From Belliella aquatica (GTDB taxonomy: Bacteria; Bacteroidota; Bacteroidia; Cytophagales; Cyclobacteriaceae), in NCBI RefSeq assembly GCF_014637795.1, contig NZ_BMFD01000001.1:576326-640325 (forward strand): a DNA stretch of 64,000 nt. Reading direction: 5' to 3'. Shown here piece after piece: positions 35,904 through 45,213 of this stretch. Under the pieces are notes generated by a model that saw only the letters and a list, made by a program, of their open reading frames with translations, was not told the origin of the DNA and did no database searches. Position 1 is the stretch's first letter. The number at the start of each line of letters is the position of its first letter. A program made the translations under genes and the position numbers.

Positions 35904-38900
35904 ATGAGAAAAGCTTTACTCTTTGTTATTGCGCTTTTCACGTTATCACTCAGTATAGAAGTGACAGCGCAACAGCGGCAAGTTTCGGGGACAGTAATTT
36001 CTAGTGAAGATAATGAACCTCTACCAGGGGTAAATATCTTGATTAAAGGAACAACCCGAGGAGTGATTTCAGATTTGGATGGAAGATATTCTATCCAAGC
36101 GGATGCAAATGAAACTTTAGTATTTTCATTTGTCGGTTTTGTTTCCAAAGAATTTATTGTTGGAAACAGATCAAATATCAATATAACACTAGATCCAGAT
36201 GCCAAAACACTTGGAGAAGTGGTAGTCGTGGGTTACGGTAGTCAAACTAAAGGTGACCTAACGGGAAACATCGCTTCCGTTAAAGGAGCAGACTTAGCAA
36301 CTATTCCTGTTCCGAATTTCCAAGAAGCACTTCAAGGAAGAATGGCAGGTGTTTTTGTGGAATCTTCCAGTGGTAAATTGGGAGAAGGAGTTAAAATCAG
36401 GGTCAGAGGTACTACGTCAATCTCTGGTGGTAATGACCCTCTTTACGTCATCGATGGTGTACCAATGACTTCGTCGGGAGGTATTGGTTTATATAATCCA
36501 CTCTCAGATATCAACTTTAATGATGTAGAGTCATTTGAAGTATTGAAGGATGCTTCTGCAGCAGCCATTTATGGTGCTCGTGCCGCAAATGGGGTTGTTT
36601 TGATTACAACCAAATCGGGAGTAAAAGGGAAAACTAAATTCAATGTAGGAATTCAAAGGGGTGTCTCTTCACCTACTAGATTGAGAGAGTTCTTGAATGC
36701 GGAAGAGTTTGTAGAGTTAATGAGAGAATCCGGCGATAATGTTGGGGATTTAGCTTTTGTGGAATCTAGACTTGATAGATACTCTGGTTGGTCAGACTGG
36801 AGAACTAACGAAACTGACACAGATTGGCAGAAAGAAGCTTTTAACCCTGATGCTGGAACTACAAATGTGAATTTCTCGGCTTCAGGAGGGGATGAAAAAA
36901 CCCGATTCTTTTTCAGTGGTGCTTATGACAATCAAACTGGTATTTTGATCAGAAATGACTTCGAGAGAATTTCAGGAAGATTGAATTTAGATCATAAAGT
37001 AACTGAAAGATTTACGCTTGGGGCAAACTTTGGATTGAGCAGAACGCAGAATAATAGATTGGCTGATGATAACCAATTCAATAATCCAATTCAATTGGTA
37101 GCACTTGCACCAATTACACCAATCAGAGATCTGAATGGTCAGCTTTATGATAGACCAACGGCTACATACTATAATAATCTAATAGATTCTGAAAATGCCC
37201 AATGGTTAAATACTTCTTTTAGAAACATCACCAATATTTTCGGTGAATACAAAATAAGAGAAGATCTGAAATTCAGATCTGAATTCGGTGTTGATATTTT
37301 CAATCAGAATGAGGAGCAGTTTTTTGGTTCAAGAACCAATCTAGGTCTTTCTACCAATGGTTTTGGTAGATCTAGATGGACGCGAATTTTCAATTACAAC
37401 ACCAATAATTACTTTACATACAACAAAGTATTTGCTGAGAAACATAATTTTGAAGCAGTGGCTGGGATGTCATTCCAAAAGTCTGATCAGTATTTTACTT
37501 TTGTAGAAGGTCAGGAGTTTCCTTTGGACGAGTTAAGAACTTTAGCTTCGGCGGCTGAAATTACTGGAGGTTCATCTTCAGTAACCAACTTTACATTCTT
37601 GTCCTATTTCTCAAGAATCAACTATAAGTATGCAGATAAATATTTAGCTACTTTTAGTGCAAGAGTTGATGGTTCTTCAAGATTTGGTGACAATAACAAA
37701 TACGGTTTCTTTCCAGCTGCATCTGTAGGTTGGTTGGTTTCTGAGGAAAGCTTCTTAAAGGGCAACTCAAAATTGAGTCTCTTGAAAGTAAGAGGGTCTT
37801 ATGGTCTAACGGGGAATGCTGAAATTGGAAACTTTGATCATTTGGGACTTTTTGGTTCTTCTTCGTATGCATTGATTCCAGGATTGAGACCTTCTCAGAT
37901 TCCAAATCCTAATTTGACTTGGGAAAAAACTGCTCAACTAGATTTGGGAATTGAATTCGCCTTATTCAATGATAGAATTACGGGGGAATTGGATTTCTAT
38001 GACAAAAATACCACTGACCTTCTTTTGAATGTGCCTGTACCTGCTACTTCTGGATTCAACATCCAAAGGCAGAATATTGGTAGAATGCAGAACTATGGTT
38101 TTGAAGTAGTTTTAAATTCTGTCAATGTTGCTAAGCAGAATTTTACTTGGAATACATCTTTCAACTTTGCTAGAAATATCAATAGAGTGAGAGAATTAGC
38201 TCCAGGTCAGGAATCAATACCTCCAGCTTCTTCTAGATTCTTGAATGGTGTGTTTATTGGTCAATCCATTGGGGTATTCTATGGTCCAGCTTATGCAGGA
38301 GTAGATCCTGCCAACGGTGACGCATTGTATTATTCTAATGCTGAGAAAACTGAAACAACCAATAATTACAATGACGCCGAAAGAATGTTTGTTGGAGATC
38401 CAAATCCACGATTCTTTGGAGGTCTGACGAATAGTTTTACTATTGGTAATTTCGATTTGAGCATTTTATTTCAGGGAGTATTTGGTAATGATATCTACGA
38501 TGGTGGTGGCGGATTCTTCGCTGCTAACGGAGATTGGTTTGATAACTCTACCTTAGATCAAATGAATAGATGGCAGAATCCTGGTGATATTACAGATGTG
38601 CCTCAAGCTAGATTAGGTGAGTGTAATGGATGTAATGCGTCAAGTAGATACATTTCTGATGGGAGTTATTTGAGATTAAGAACGATGACTCTTGGTTATT
38701 CTATTCCTAAGGCTACTCTAGAAAGATTCAAGGTAAGTTCAATGAGGGTTTTCTTCACGGGACAAAACTTACTGACTTTCACGAAATATAAAGGATGGGA
38801 TCCTGAAGTAAATGCAGATTACCTCGCTAGCAACGTATTCCAAGGCAATGATTTCTACTCAGCGCCTCAGGCAAAAACATTCTCTCTTGGTATTAATGTT

Positions 38901-38909
38901 GGATTTTAA
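35904..38909 (+). CDS. SusC/RagA-type TonB-dependent outer-membrane transporter (pair 2)
   Basis: 1001 residues. Signal peptide 1-23 (ending VTAQ), carboxypeptidase-regulatory-like domain to about 105 (PLPGVNILIKGTTRG, SDLDGRYSI), plug to about 220 (PLYVIDGVPM, LKDASAAAIYGARAANGV), then the barrel ending in SLGINVGF. The start is the ATG at 35904; the frame is open further upstream without a signal. It is 13 bp from its SusD. The signal peptide and first 100 residues closely resemble SusC 3 at 40504, suggesting the two pairs arose by duplication. The substrate is unknown; the motif SGGNDPLYVIDG is typical. Confidence 0.93.
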   Translation: MRKALLFVIALFTLSLSIEVTAQQRQVSGTVISSEDNEPLPGVNILIKGTTRGVISDLDGRYSIQADANETLVFSFVGFVSKEFIVGNRSNINITLDPDAKTLGEVVVVGYGSQTKGDLTGNIASVKGADLATIPVPNFQEALQGRMAGVFVESSSGKLGEGVKIRVRGTTSISGGNDPLYVIDGVPMTSSGGIGLYNPLSDINFNDVESFEVLKDASAAAIYGARAANGVVLITTKSGVKGKTKFNVGIQRGVSSPTRLREFLNAEEFVELMRESGDNVGDLAFVESRLDRYSGWSDWRTNETDTDWQKEAFNPDAGTTNVNFSASGGDEKTRFFFSGAYDNQTGILIRNDFERISGRLNLDHKVTERFTLGANFGLSRTQNNRLADDNQFNNPIQLVALAPITPIRDLNGQLYDRPTATYYNNLIDSENAQWLNTSFRNITNIFGEYKIREDLKFRSEFGVDIFNQNEEQFFGSRTNLGLSTNGFGRSRWTRIFNYNTNNYFTYNKVFAEKHNFEAVAGMSFQKSDQYFTFVEGQEFPLDELRTLASAAEITGGSSSVTNFTFLSYFSRINYKYADKYLATFSARVDGSSRFGDNNKYGFFPAASVGWLVSEESFLKGNSKLSLLKVRGSYGLTGNAEIGNFDHLGLFGSSSYALIPGLRPSQIPNPNLTWEKTAQLDLGIEFALFNDRITGELDFYDKNTTDLLLNVPVPATSGFNIQRQNIGRMQNYGFEVVLNSVNVAKQNFTWNTSFNFARNINRVRELAPGQESIPPASSRFLNGVFIGQSIGVFYGPAYAGVDPANGDALYYSNAEKTETTNNYNDAERMFVGDPNPRFFGGLTNSFTIGNFDLSILFQGVFGNDIYDGGGGFFAANGDWFDNSTLDQMNRWQNPGDITDVPQARLGECNGCNASSRYISDGSYLRLRTMTLGYSIPKATLERFKVSSMRVFFTGQNLLTFTKYKGWDPEVNADYLASNVFQGNDFYSAPQAKTFSLGINVGF

Positions 38910-38922
38910 TTAAGAAAAGAAG

Positions 38923-40284
38923 ATGAAAAAATATATAATAACAGGACTAATCAGTTTGACTGCAATTTTCAGTAGTTGCGATGATCAACTGTTTCAGACA
39001 CCTTTTCAAAGTATAGATCAAAGTTTAGCATTGAATAGCGATGCTAATGTGAAAAGTGTATTGATCGGTGCATATGGAGAGATGAGAGGGACGCCACTTT
39101 ATGGAGGAAGATTACAGCTTTTTTCCGAAATGCTTGGCGCAAATAGTGAGGTAAGATGGGAGGGTACTTTCAATCAGCCAAGAGAAATGTTCAACAAACA
39201 AATCTTTGTAAACAACTCCTTTGTAGAAGGTACTTGGGCTGCAGCTTATAGAGCAATCAATATTTCAAATAATGTTCTTTCTGCACTTGATGTGGTGAAT
39301 GAATCAGACAGAGCAAGAGTAGAAGGAGAGGCTTTATTTATTAGGGGGTCAATGTACTTCGAATTGATTAAACTTTATGCCCAGCCATGGTCGAGTGGAA
39401 ATACAACAACTAACCTTGGTGTTCCGCTGATCTTAACTCCAACTAGAGCAATCACGGAGGAGAATTTTGTTTCTAGGAATACAGTAGCAGAAGTTTATCA
39501 GCAAATTCTTGATGATTTGAATAGAGCAGAGTCTCTTTTGCCGGCTGTAAATAGCTTTTTGGCTCGTAATTATGTTGCCGCTGGACAGCTTTCTAGAGTG
39601 TATCTTCAAATGGAAAGATTTGCTGATGCAAGAGATGCTGCTAATAGAGCTATTAATGCAGCTACGACAAACGGTAAAAGTTTGATACCTGTTTACATGA
39701 ATGCCTTTAATACAGACAATGATTCCAATGAGGATTTATTTACTATTCAAGTGAATACTCAAGATCCTGCAAATGATATGTTCACATTTTATTCCTTGCC
39801 GGAGTTTGGTGCTAGAGGTGGGGATGTGTCAATTCAGCCAGTACACATCGATCAATATGATTTACTAGACAATAGAAGAAGTCAGTTTTTCTTCTCAGCT
39901 GGTGAAGAAAGAACTGCTAAATGGAGAGATCAATTTAAGAATGTGAAAGTGATGCGTTTGGCAGAATTATACCTGACAAGGGCAGAGGCTAACCTAAGAG
40001 AAAGCACCTCTGTAGGTGCGACACCTTTGGCTGATGTCAATAGGATAAGAGCAAGAGTTGGTTTGCCTCCGCTATTGACTGTTTCTGTTTCTCAGATTTT
40101 GAGAGAAAGAAAACTTGAATTGGCTCACGAAGGCCATTCAATCCACGATATCAGAAGAACCCGTGGAACAGTAACTGAAGGTAGCACAAGTTATCAGTTC
40201 AATGATCCAAGAATGGTATTCCCTATTCCTCAAAGAGAAATGGATGCCAATCCAAATTTGGTTCAGAATCAAGGGTATAATTAA
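38923..40284 (+). CDS. SusD/RagB-type outer-membrane lipoprotein (pair 2)
   Basis: 453 residues with a lipoprotein signal ending SSC (Cys near 19) and a SusD body. Key segments are VEGEALFIRGSMYFELIKLYAQPW in the N-terminal helical part, VMRLAELYLTRAEAN, and the C-terminal ILRERKLELAHEGHSIHDIRRT. It is somewhat shorter than the other two SusD proteins here but complete. It partners SusC 2, 13 bp upstream, and is followed by a terminator that separates pair 2 from pair 3. Confidence 0.92.
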   Translation: MKKYIITGLISLTAIFSSCDDQLFQTPFQSIDQSLALNSDANVKSVLIGAYGEMRGTPLYGGRLQLFSEMLGANSEVRWEGTFNQPREMFNKQIFVNNSFVEGTWAAAYRAINISNNVLSALDVVNESDRARVEGEALFIRGSMYFELIKLYAQPWSSGNTTTNLGVPLILTPTRAITEENFVSRNTVAEVYQQILDDLNRAESLLPAVNSFLARNYVAAGQLSRVYLQMERFADARDAANRAINAATTNGKSLIPVYMNAFNTDNDSNEDLFTIQVNTQDPANDMFTFYSLPEFGARGGDVSIQPVHIDQYDLLDNRRSQFFFSAGEERTAKWRDQFKNVKVMRLAELYLTRAEANLRESTSVGATPLADVNRIRARVGLPPLLTVSVSQILRERKLELAHEGHSIHDIRRTRGTVTEGSTSYQFNDPRMVFPIPQREMDANPNLVQNQGYN

Positions 40285-40336
40285 TTAAACATCAATGTAA
40301 GTTTTATATAAGATTCCAAACGAAACTTATATTATT

Positions 40337-40365
40337 AAAGAGGTTCTGCAAAGAGCCTCTTTTTT
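40337..40365 (+). terminator. Intrinsic terminator after SusCD pair 2
   Basis: An 11-bp stem (AAAGAGGTTCT at 40337-40347, AGAGCCTCTTT at 40352-40362, one G-T wobble) followed by T. Its stem is nearly the same as the terminator after pair 3, in line with duplication. Confidence 0.8.
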
Positions 40366-40449
40366 ATTTTGTATAGATTAAACTTATCAAAATTTAATAT
40401 AATAAATATATATAAATTCGAAATCTAGTATAGTTTTTCTAAGGTTTTT

Positions 40450-40480
40450 TTTGATTAAACATATATTTGACTCATATTTG
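40450..40480 (+). promoter_or_regulatory. Promoter of SusCD pair 3
   Basis: TTTG (40450-40453), 19 bases, then CATATTTG (40473-40480), a 7/8 match to TAnnTTTG. A second box, TATATTTG at 40462-40469, lies inside the spacer. The predicted start near 40487 leaves a short leader before the ATG at 40504. Confidence 0.5.
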
Positions 40481-40503
40481 TTAGTTAAATAAAATATAAA
40501 ATA

Positions 40504-43443
40504 ATGAGAAAAGCTTTACTATTAATTGTTACGCTATTCGCCTTTTCACTTCATGGAGAAGTATGGGCGCAACAGCGACAGATAACTGGGACGGTATTAT
40601 CCGCTGAGGATAATTTGCCTTTACCAGGTGTGAATGTTAGAGTTAAAGGCTCTACAAGAGGTTCTGTCTCCAATATTGATGGGGAATATTCTATTCAGGC
40701 TTCTAATGATGAAACTTTGATCTTTTCATTTATCGGGTTTACTACACAGGAAGTTTCGGTAGGAAACCGATCAACGATAGATCTGACTTTAGAATTAGAT
40801 TCAAAAATCTTAGGAGAAGTTGTAGTTACTGGTTATAAGACTCAGAATTCAAGAGAAATAGCAGGTTCAGTAAATGTGGTATCTGGCGAACAAATTCGTG
40901 AAGTTCCTATTGGTTCTTTTGACCAGGCTTTACAAGGAAGAGCGCCAGGCGTATTGATACAGGCAAACTCTGGACAGCCGGGAGCAGCAGCTTCTGTGAC
41001 AATCAGAGGTAAGGGTACAATCAATGGTTCGAATGATCCTTTGTATATTTTGGATGGTATTCAAATTACAGCTGCTGATTTTGCTACATTGAACCCAAAT
41101 GATTTTGAATCTTTTTCGATTTTGAAAGATGCTTCTTCAACTTCTATTTATGGATCGAGAGGAGCAAATGGTGTAATCGTGATTACTACCAAACGTGGTA
41201 AAAGTGGAAAAACTAGAGTGAATTATGATTTTCAAACTGGATTTTCTCAAGCACCTAGCCATCCTGAGCAAGTAATGAATACAGCTGAGAAGTTGGAATA
41301 TGAATTGGCAAATGGTAATCCTTATGGTTGGTCTAACGCAGAGTTAGAAGAGCTTAGACAAACGGATACCAATTGGGAAGATGTCTTGTTGAGAACAGGC
41401 TATACTCAGAATCATCAGATTTCAGCTTCAGGTGGAAATGATAATACTACCTTCTTCTTGTCAGGATCTGTATTTGATCAAACAGGTACTGTTCCTAATA
41501 CAGATTTGAAAAGATATACTGCAAGAATGAATGTTGAGACGAAGTTGAATAATTTCACTTTCGGTATGAACGTATCAGGTGGTTATTCTAAGTTTAACAA
41601 TACGCTAGAAGGTGATTCTTTTATTGGATCTCCATTGAATGCAATCAGATGGTCTAACCCTTATGAAACACCATATCAGGCAGATGGAAGCTACACTCAG
41701 TTAGTTTCTGGTCAGCCAAATGCACTTCAAGAGCTATTGCAAAACCAAACATTGCGTAACCAAATTAAAGGGGTTGCTATTGGATTTGTTCAATATGATG
41801 CTCCTTTCCTAGAAGGGTTGTCATTTAGAACGAATTGGGGTATAGATTATACGCAAAATGAAACACAACAATATCTTGATAGAGAGTCGTATAGAGGCTT
41901 TATCGCTCAAGGTAGAAATGGTAGTTTGGATAGAGGTTTCAACAGAAACTTTAGATACACAGGTACTACTTCAATTAGCTACAAAAGACAAATTAATGTA
42001 GATAATGAATTTAGTGTATCCCTATACAATGAAGTATTGGACAATGATTTCAGAAGCTTTGGTTTTACTGGCTTTGGATTAGTAGGTCCTTTCCAGAATG
42101 AAGCAGGGATTACTCCAGGTAACCCACTTAATGGTTTTATTCCAGTTGTAAGAGGTAATGGCGGTCAGAATGCTTTAGTTTCTTATTTCGCGGATGCGAC
42201 TTATGGATACAAGGGAAGGTATTTTTTAAGTGGAGGTATTCGTCGTGATGGTTCATCAAGATTTGGTGCTGATAATAAATACGCAACTTTTGGTTCTTTG
42301 GGAGCAAGTTGGATTGTAAGTGATGAAGAATTCATGCAAAGTCTTAAAGGTAATTTCTTTAATGAATTGAAATTTAAGATCAGTTACGGTACAGTAGGTA
42401 ACCAAGAAGGTATTGGTAATTTTGATTCAAGAGAACGTTTAACAAGATCTATCTTTAATGGTATCGGTGGTTTTGCTTTATCTGGTTTGCCTAATCCTGC
42501 TTTAAGATGGGAGAAGCAAAGAATGTTTAATACAGGTGTGGAATTTGCCTTAGCAAAAGGGAAAATCAACGGTATTGTTGAATATTATGATAACGTAACA
42601 GATGACCTTTTCTTAAATAGACAACTTTCTAGAACATCAGGTTTTGTTTCTCAAAACACCAATATTGGTAGCATGAGAAACAGAGGAGTTGAAGTATCTT
42701 TCATTGGTAAGGTTATCGATAAGGCTGATTTCAAATGGGAATTAAGTGCGAATATTACCTACAATCAAAATGAAGTACTTTCTTTAGTAGGCGATCAAGA
42801 CGAATTTATTTCTGGTGATTTTATTACTAGAATAGGAGAACCTATCAATAGTTTATATTTGGTAAGATTCGATGGTGTTGATCCAGCGAATGGAGATGCA
42901 CTTTATTTGAATTCTAATAATGAAACTACCAATGTCTATAATCCAGCTGACAGAACTATTTTAGGAACTACTGATGCTCCTTGGTTTGGTGGTTTTGGCA
43001 CTATGTTTAGTTACAAAAACTTTAGATTTGATGCGTTATTTAGTTACGTATCAGGTAATGTTCTTTATAACAACGATAGAAATAACATTGAAAACCCTGC
43101 TTACCTGTTTGACAACTTGTCAAGAGTGATGATCAATGAGTGGAGAACTCCAGGTCAAATTACTGATATACCAGCTGCAGATAATCCATTCTTCTCTGGT
43201 ACAAGCAGATTTGTAGAATCAGGAGATTTCATCAGATTAAGAAATGTGAATTTATCATACACAATTCCATCAGCAACAATTGAGAAATTGAAAATTGCAT
43301 CCTTGAGAGTATTTGTTCAAGGACAAAATCTTTTGACTTTCACAGATTTCAGAGGATTTGATCCAGAATTATCAGGTAACCTTATTGGTTCTCAATATCC
43401 TGCTCTTAGGACAGTTACTTTTGGTGTTAATGTAGGATTTTAA
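40504..43443 (+). CDS. SusC/RagA-type TonB-dependent outer-membrane transporter (pair 3)
   Basis: 979 residues with signal peptide 1-22 (ending VWAQ), the regulatory-like domain (PLPGVNVRVKGSTRG, SNIDGEYSI) and the plug (PLYILDGIQI, LKDASSTSIYGSRGANGVIV). The barrel ends TFGVNVGF. It is the closest relative in the window of SusC 2, especially in the signal peptide and first domain; the barrels diverge more, which would fit a change of substrate after duplication. It has its own consensus-like promoter and lies 12 bp from its SusD. No enzyme gene or regulator accompanies the pair. Confidence 0.93.
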   Translation: MRKALLLIVTLFAFSLHGEVWAQQRQITGTVLSAEDNLPLPGVNVRVKGSTRGSVSNIDGEYSIQASNDETLIFSFIGFTTQEVSVGNRSTIDLTLELDSKILGEVVVTGYKTQNSREIAGSVNVVSGEQIREVPIGSFDQALQGRAPGVLIQANSGQPGAAASVTIRGKGTINGSNDPLYILDGIQITAADFATLNPNDFESFSILKDASSTSIYGSRGANGVIVITTKRGKSGKTRVNYDFQTGFSQAPSHPEQVMNTAEKLEYELANGNPYGWSNAELEELRQTDTNWEDVLLRTGYTQNHQISASGGNDNTTFFLSGSVFDQTGTVPNTDLKRYTARMNVETKLNNFTFGMNVSGGYSKFNNTLEGDSFIGSPLNAIRWSNPYETPYQADGSYTQLVSGQPNALQELLQNQTLRNQIKGVAIGFVQYDAPFLEGLSFRTNWGIDYTQNETQQYLDRESYRGFIAQGRNGSLDRGFNRNFRYTGTTSISYKRQINVDNEFSVSLYNEVLDNDFRSFGFTGFGLVGPFQNEAGITPGNPLNGFIPVVRGNGGQNALVSYFADATYGYKGRYFLSGGIRRDGSSRFGADNKYATFGSLGASWIVSDEEFMQSLKGNFFNELKFKISYGTVGNQEGIGNFDSRERLTRSIFNGIGGFALSGLPNPALRWEKQRMFNTGVEFALAKGKINGIVEYYDNVTDDLFLNRQLSRTSGFVSQNTNIGSMRNRGVEVSFIGKVIDKADFKWELSANITYNQNEVLSLVGDQDEFISGDFITRIGEPINSLYLVRFDGVDPANGDALYLNSNNETTNVYNPADRTILGTTDAPWFGGFGTMFSYKNFRFDALFSYVSGNVLYNNDRNNIENPAYLFDNLSRVMINEWRTPGQITDIPAADNPFFSGTSRFVESGDFIRLRNVNLSYTIPSATIEKLKIASLRVFVQGQNLLTFTDFRGFDPELSGNLIGSQYPALRTVTFGVNVGF

Positions 43444-43455
43444 AATAAAGAAGAC

Positions 43456-44904
43456 ATGAAATTTAAATATGTAATTCTAAGTCTAGCAATGGTATCTGCT
43501 TCAATGCTGATATCTTGTAATGATGTAATTGATATTGAGCCAGAATTCGTTCTTGACGGTACTCAACGTTTTAAAAGTCTTGATGATTATGAGTTTTCCT
43601 TAATTGGAACCTACGCTCAATTTAGGTCTACGGCTTATTATGGAAATGCTTCTGGTCCAGCCGGAGGGTTTTCAACTATGCCTGATATGATGTCAGATAA
43701 TTTGACCGAAACAGGTGAGTCCTTAGCTAACTTCAGACAGTTGGTTAATTGGGATTACGCCTCTGATAATGGAGCCATAGAGGGATTATGGACAGCAGCT
43801 TACAGAATCATTGCACAAGCTAATGTTACATTGAGAGGGATTGATGAATTTGCTTCAGAGAATCCAGGTCAATACAATAGAATCAAAGGACAAGCACTAG
43901 CAATTAGAGCATATGTTCATTTTGATCTTTTGAGATATTTTGCTGATGATTTGGGAGTAAACTCGACCACTCTTGGTGTACCTTACAAAACTGAATTCAA
44001 CCAAGACAATATTGCAAGACCAACTGTTGCTCAAACATGGCAAGGTATCTTTGCTGATCTTGCTGATGCGAGAGCTTTGCTAGGAGATGTAGACAGAACT
44101 GTTAATAGTTCTGGTAATTTTTCTTTAAGAGCAAATATTGATTTGATTACTGTGGACGCAATATTGGCTAGAGCTTATTTATATTCTCGTCAATATGACC
44201 AAGCGGTAACTGCTGCAACTTCGGTAATTAATCAAGTTCCTTTAGCTCCAAGACAAAGTTTTGGTGCGATTTGGAGAGATGAGAATATCGGAAGCAATGA
44301 ATTGATCTGGAGTATTCCATTTAATTCTGGTGAAGGAACTCCAGCAGCTAATGTTTACTTTGCAAGCGGAAATAGATCTTCATTCAGACCATCTTCTGAA
44401 GTTTATGGGCAGTATGATCAGGTAAATGACATCAGATTTGCTTCATATTTCCAAAGGGTGGGAAATAGAGATGTAGTGAGCAAATATTTAGGAAAAGGTA
44501 ATTTGAGAGATGGTATTGTCAACTGGAAAGTTATCCGTGTAAGTGAAATGTATTTGATCAGAGCGGAAGCTTATACCAATATTCCAGGAAATGATCTTAA
44601 TGCATTAGCAGATCTTAATTCTCTTAGAACTGCTAGAATCGCTGGATATGTGCCTGCGGTTCTTGTTGGACAAGGGTTGAGAGATGCTATTGAATTGGAA
44701 AGAAGAAAAGAACTATTTGTAGAAGGCCATAGATTCTTTGATGTGAAAAGAACAGACAGAAACCTTGTTAGATCAGACTGCGGTACTAATTTCACAAGTT
44801 GTTCTTTGGTGTCAGGAAATAGAGCTTGGGTTTGGCCAATTCCTATTGGTGAAATCATCGCTAATGATTTGATTAATGACGAGGATCAAAATCCAGGTTA
44901 TTAA
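43456..44904 (+). CDS. SusD/RagB-type outer-membrane lipoprotein (pair 3)
   Basis: 482 residues. Lipoprotein signal ending ISC (Cys near 21). The SusD signatures are RIKGQALAIRAYVHFDLLRYFAD, VIRVSEMYLIRAEAYTN and the C-terminal DAIELERRKELFVEGHRFFDVKRT. The C-terminal SGNRAWVWPIPIGEI is the usual SusD ending. It captures substrate for SusC 3, which lies 12 bp upstream. A strong terminator follows. Confidence 0.92.
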   Translation: MKFKYVILSLAMVSASMLISCNDVIDIEPEFVLDGTQRFKSLDDYEFSLIGTYAQFRSTAYYGNASGPAGGFSTMPDMMSDNLTETGESLANFRQLVNWDYASDNGAIEGLWTAAYRIIAQANVTLRGIDEFASENPGQYNRIKGQALAIRAYVHFDLLRYFADDLGVNSTTLGVPYKTEFNQDNIARPTVAQTWQGIFADLADARALLGDVDRTVNSSGNFSLRANIDLITVDAILARAYLYSRQYDQAVTAATSVINQVPLAPRQSFGAIWRDENIGSNELIWSIPFNSGEGTPAANVYFASGNRSSFRPSSEVYGQYDQVNDIRFASYFQRVGNRDVVSKYLGKGNLRDGIVNWKVIRVSEMYLIRAEAYTNIPGNDLNALADLNSLRTARIAGYVPAVLVGQGLRDAIELERRKELFVEGHRFFDVKRTDRNLVRSDCGTNFTSCSLVSGNRAWVWPIPIGEIIANDLINDEDQNPGY

Positions 44905-44927
44905 TTTAACTTTTAAGAAGTATCAGT

Positions 44928-44960
44928 AAAAGAGGCTCCATTTGGAGCCTCTTTTATTTT
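44928..44960 (+). terminator. Intrinsic terminator after SusCD pair 3
   Basis: A perfect stem of 12-13 bp (AAAAGAGGCTCCA with its complement, 44928-44955), a tiny loop and a T-rich tail. Confidence 0.85.
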
Positions 44961-45160
44961 TAATTGTTATGATTTGATTTAATTTTTTGAAGAGTTTTTT
45001 GGTATTGATTCCATAATTTTTATTTGTTTATCTTATCTATCCCATATTTTATTTTTATTTAAATGAATACTTTCATCTGGACATTATATTAATTTCGTTT
45101 AATAAATGCTTGTTCTATCAGTTTGTTTATCAATAATATTTGTATAAACGAATAAACAGT

Positions 45161-45191
45161 TTTCAATTAAAAACAATCCTCAGTACATTTG
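45161..45191 (+). promoter_or_regulatory. Promoter of the sucA-sucB-lpd genes
   Basis: TTTC (45161-45164), 19 bases, then a perfect TACATTTG (45184-45191). The predicted start is near 45198, leaving a leader of about 15 bases before the sucA ATG. Confidence 0.55.
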
Positions 45192-45213
45192 TGTCATTAG
45201 CAAAAACTCAATC

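Larger units (their letters stand above)
44905..45213. other. Intergenic region between SusD 3 and sucA
   Basis: 309 bases. It holds the terminator at 44928-44960 and the sucA promoter at 45161-45191. The rest is A+T-rich with nothing recognisable. Confidence 0.5.

Noticed and set aside
5590..44904. SusCD pairs as polysaccharide utilisation loci
   Set aside because: No carbohydrate-active enzyme, ECF sigma/anti-sigma pair or hybrid two-component system is adjacent to any pair, so a PUL label is not supported from this window.
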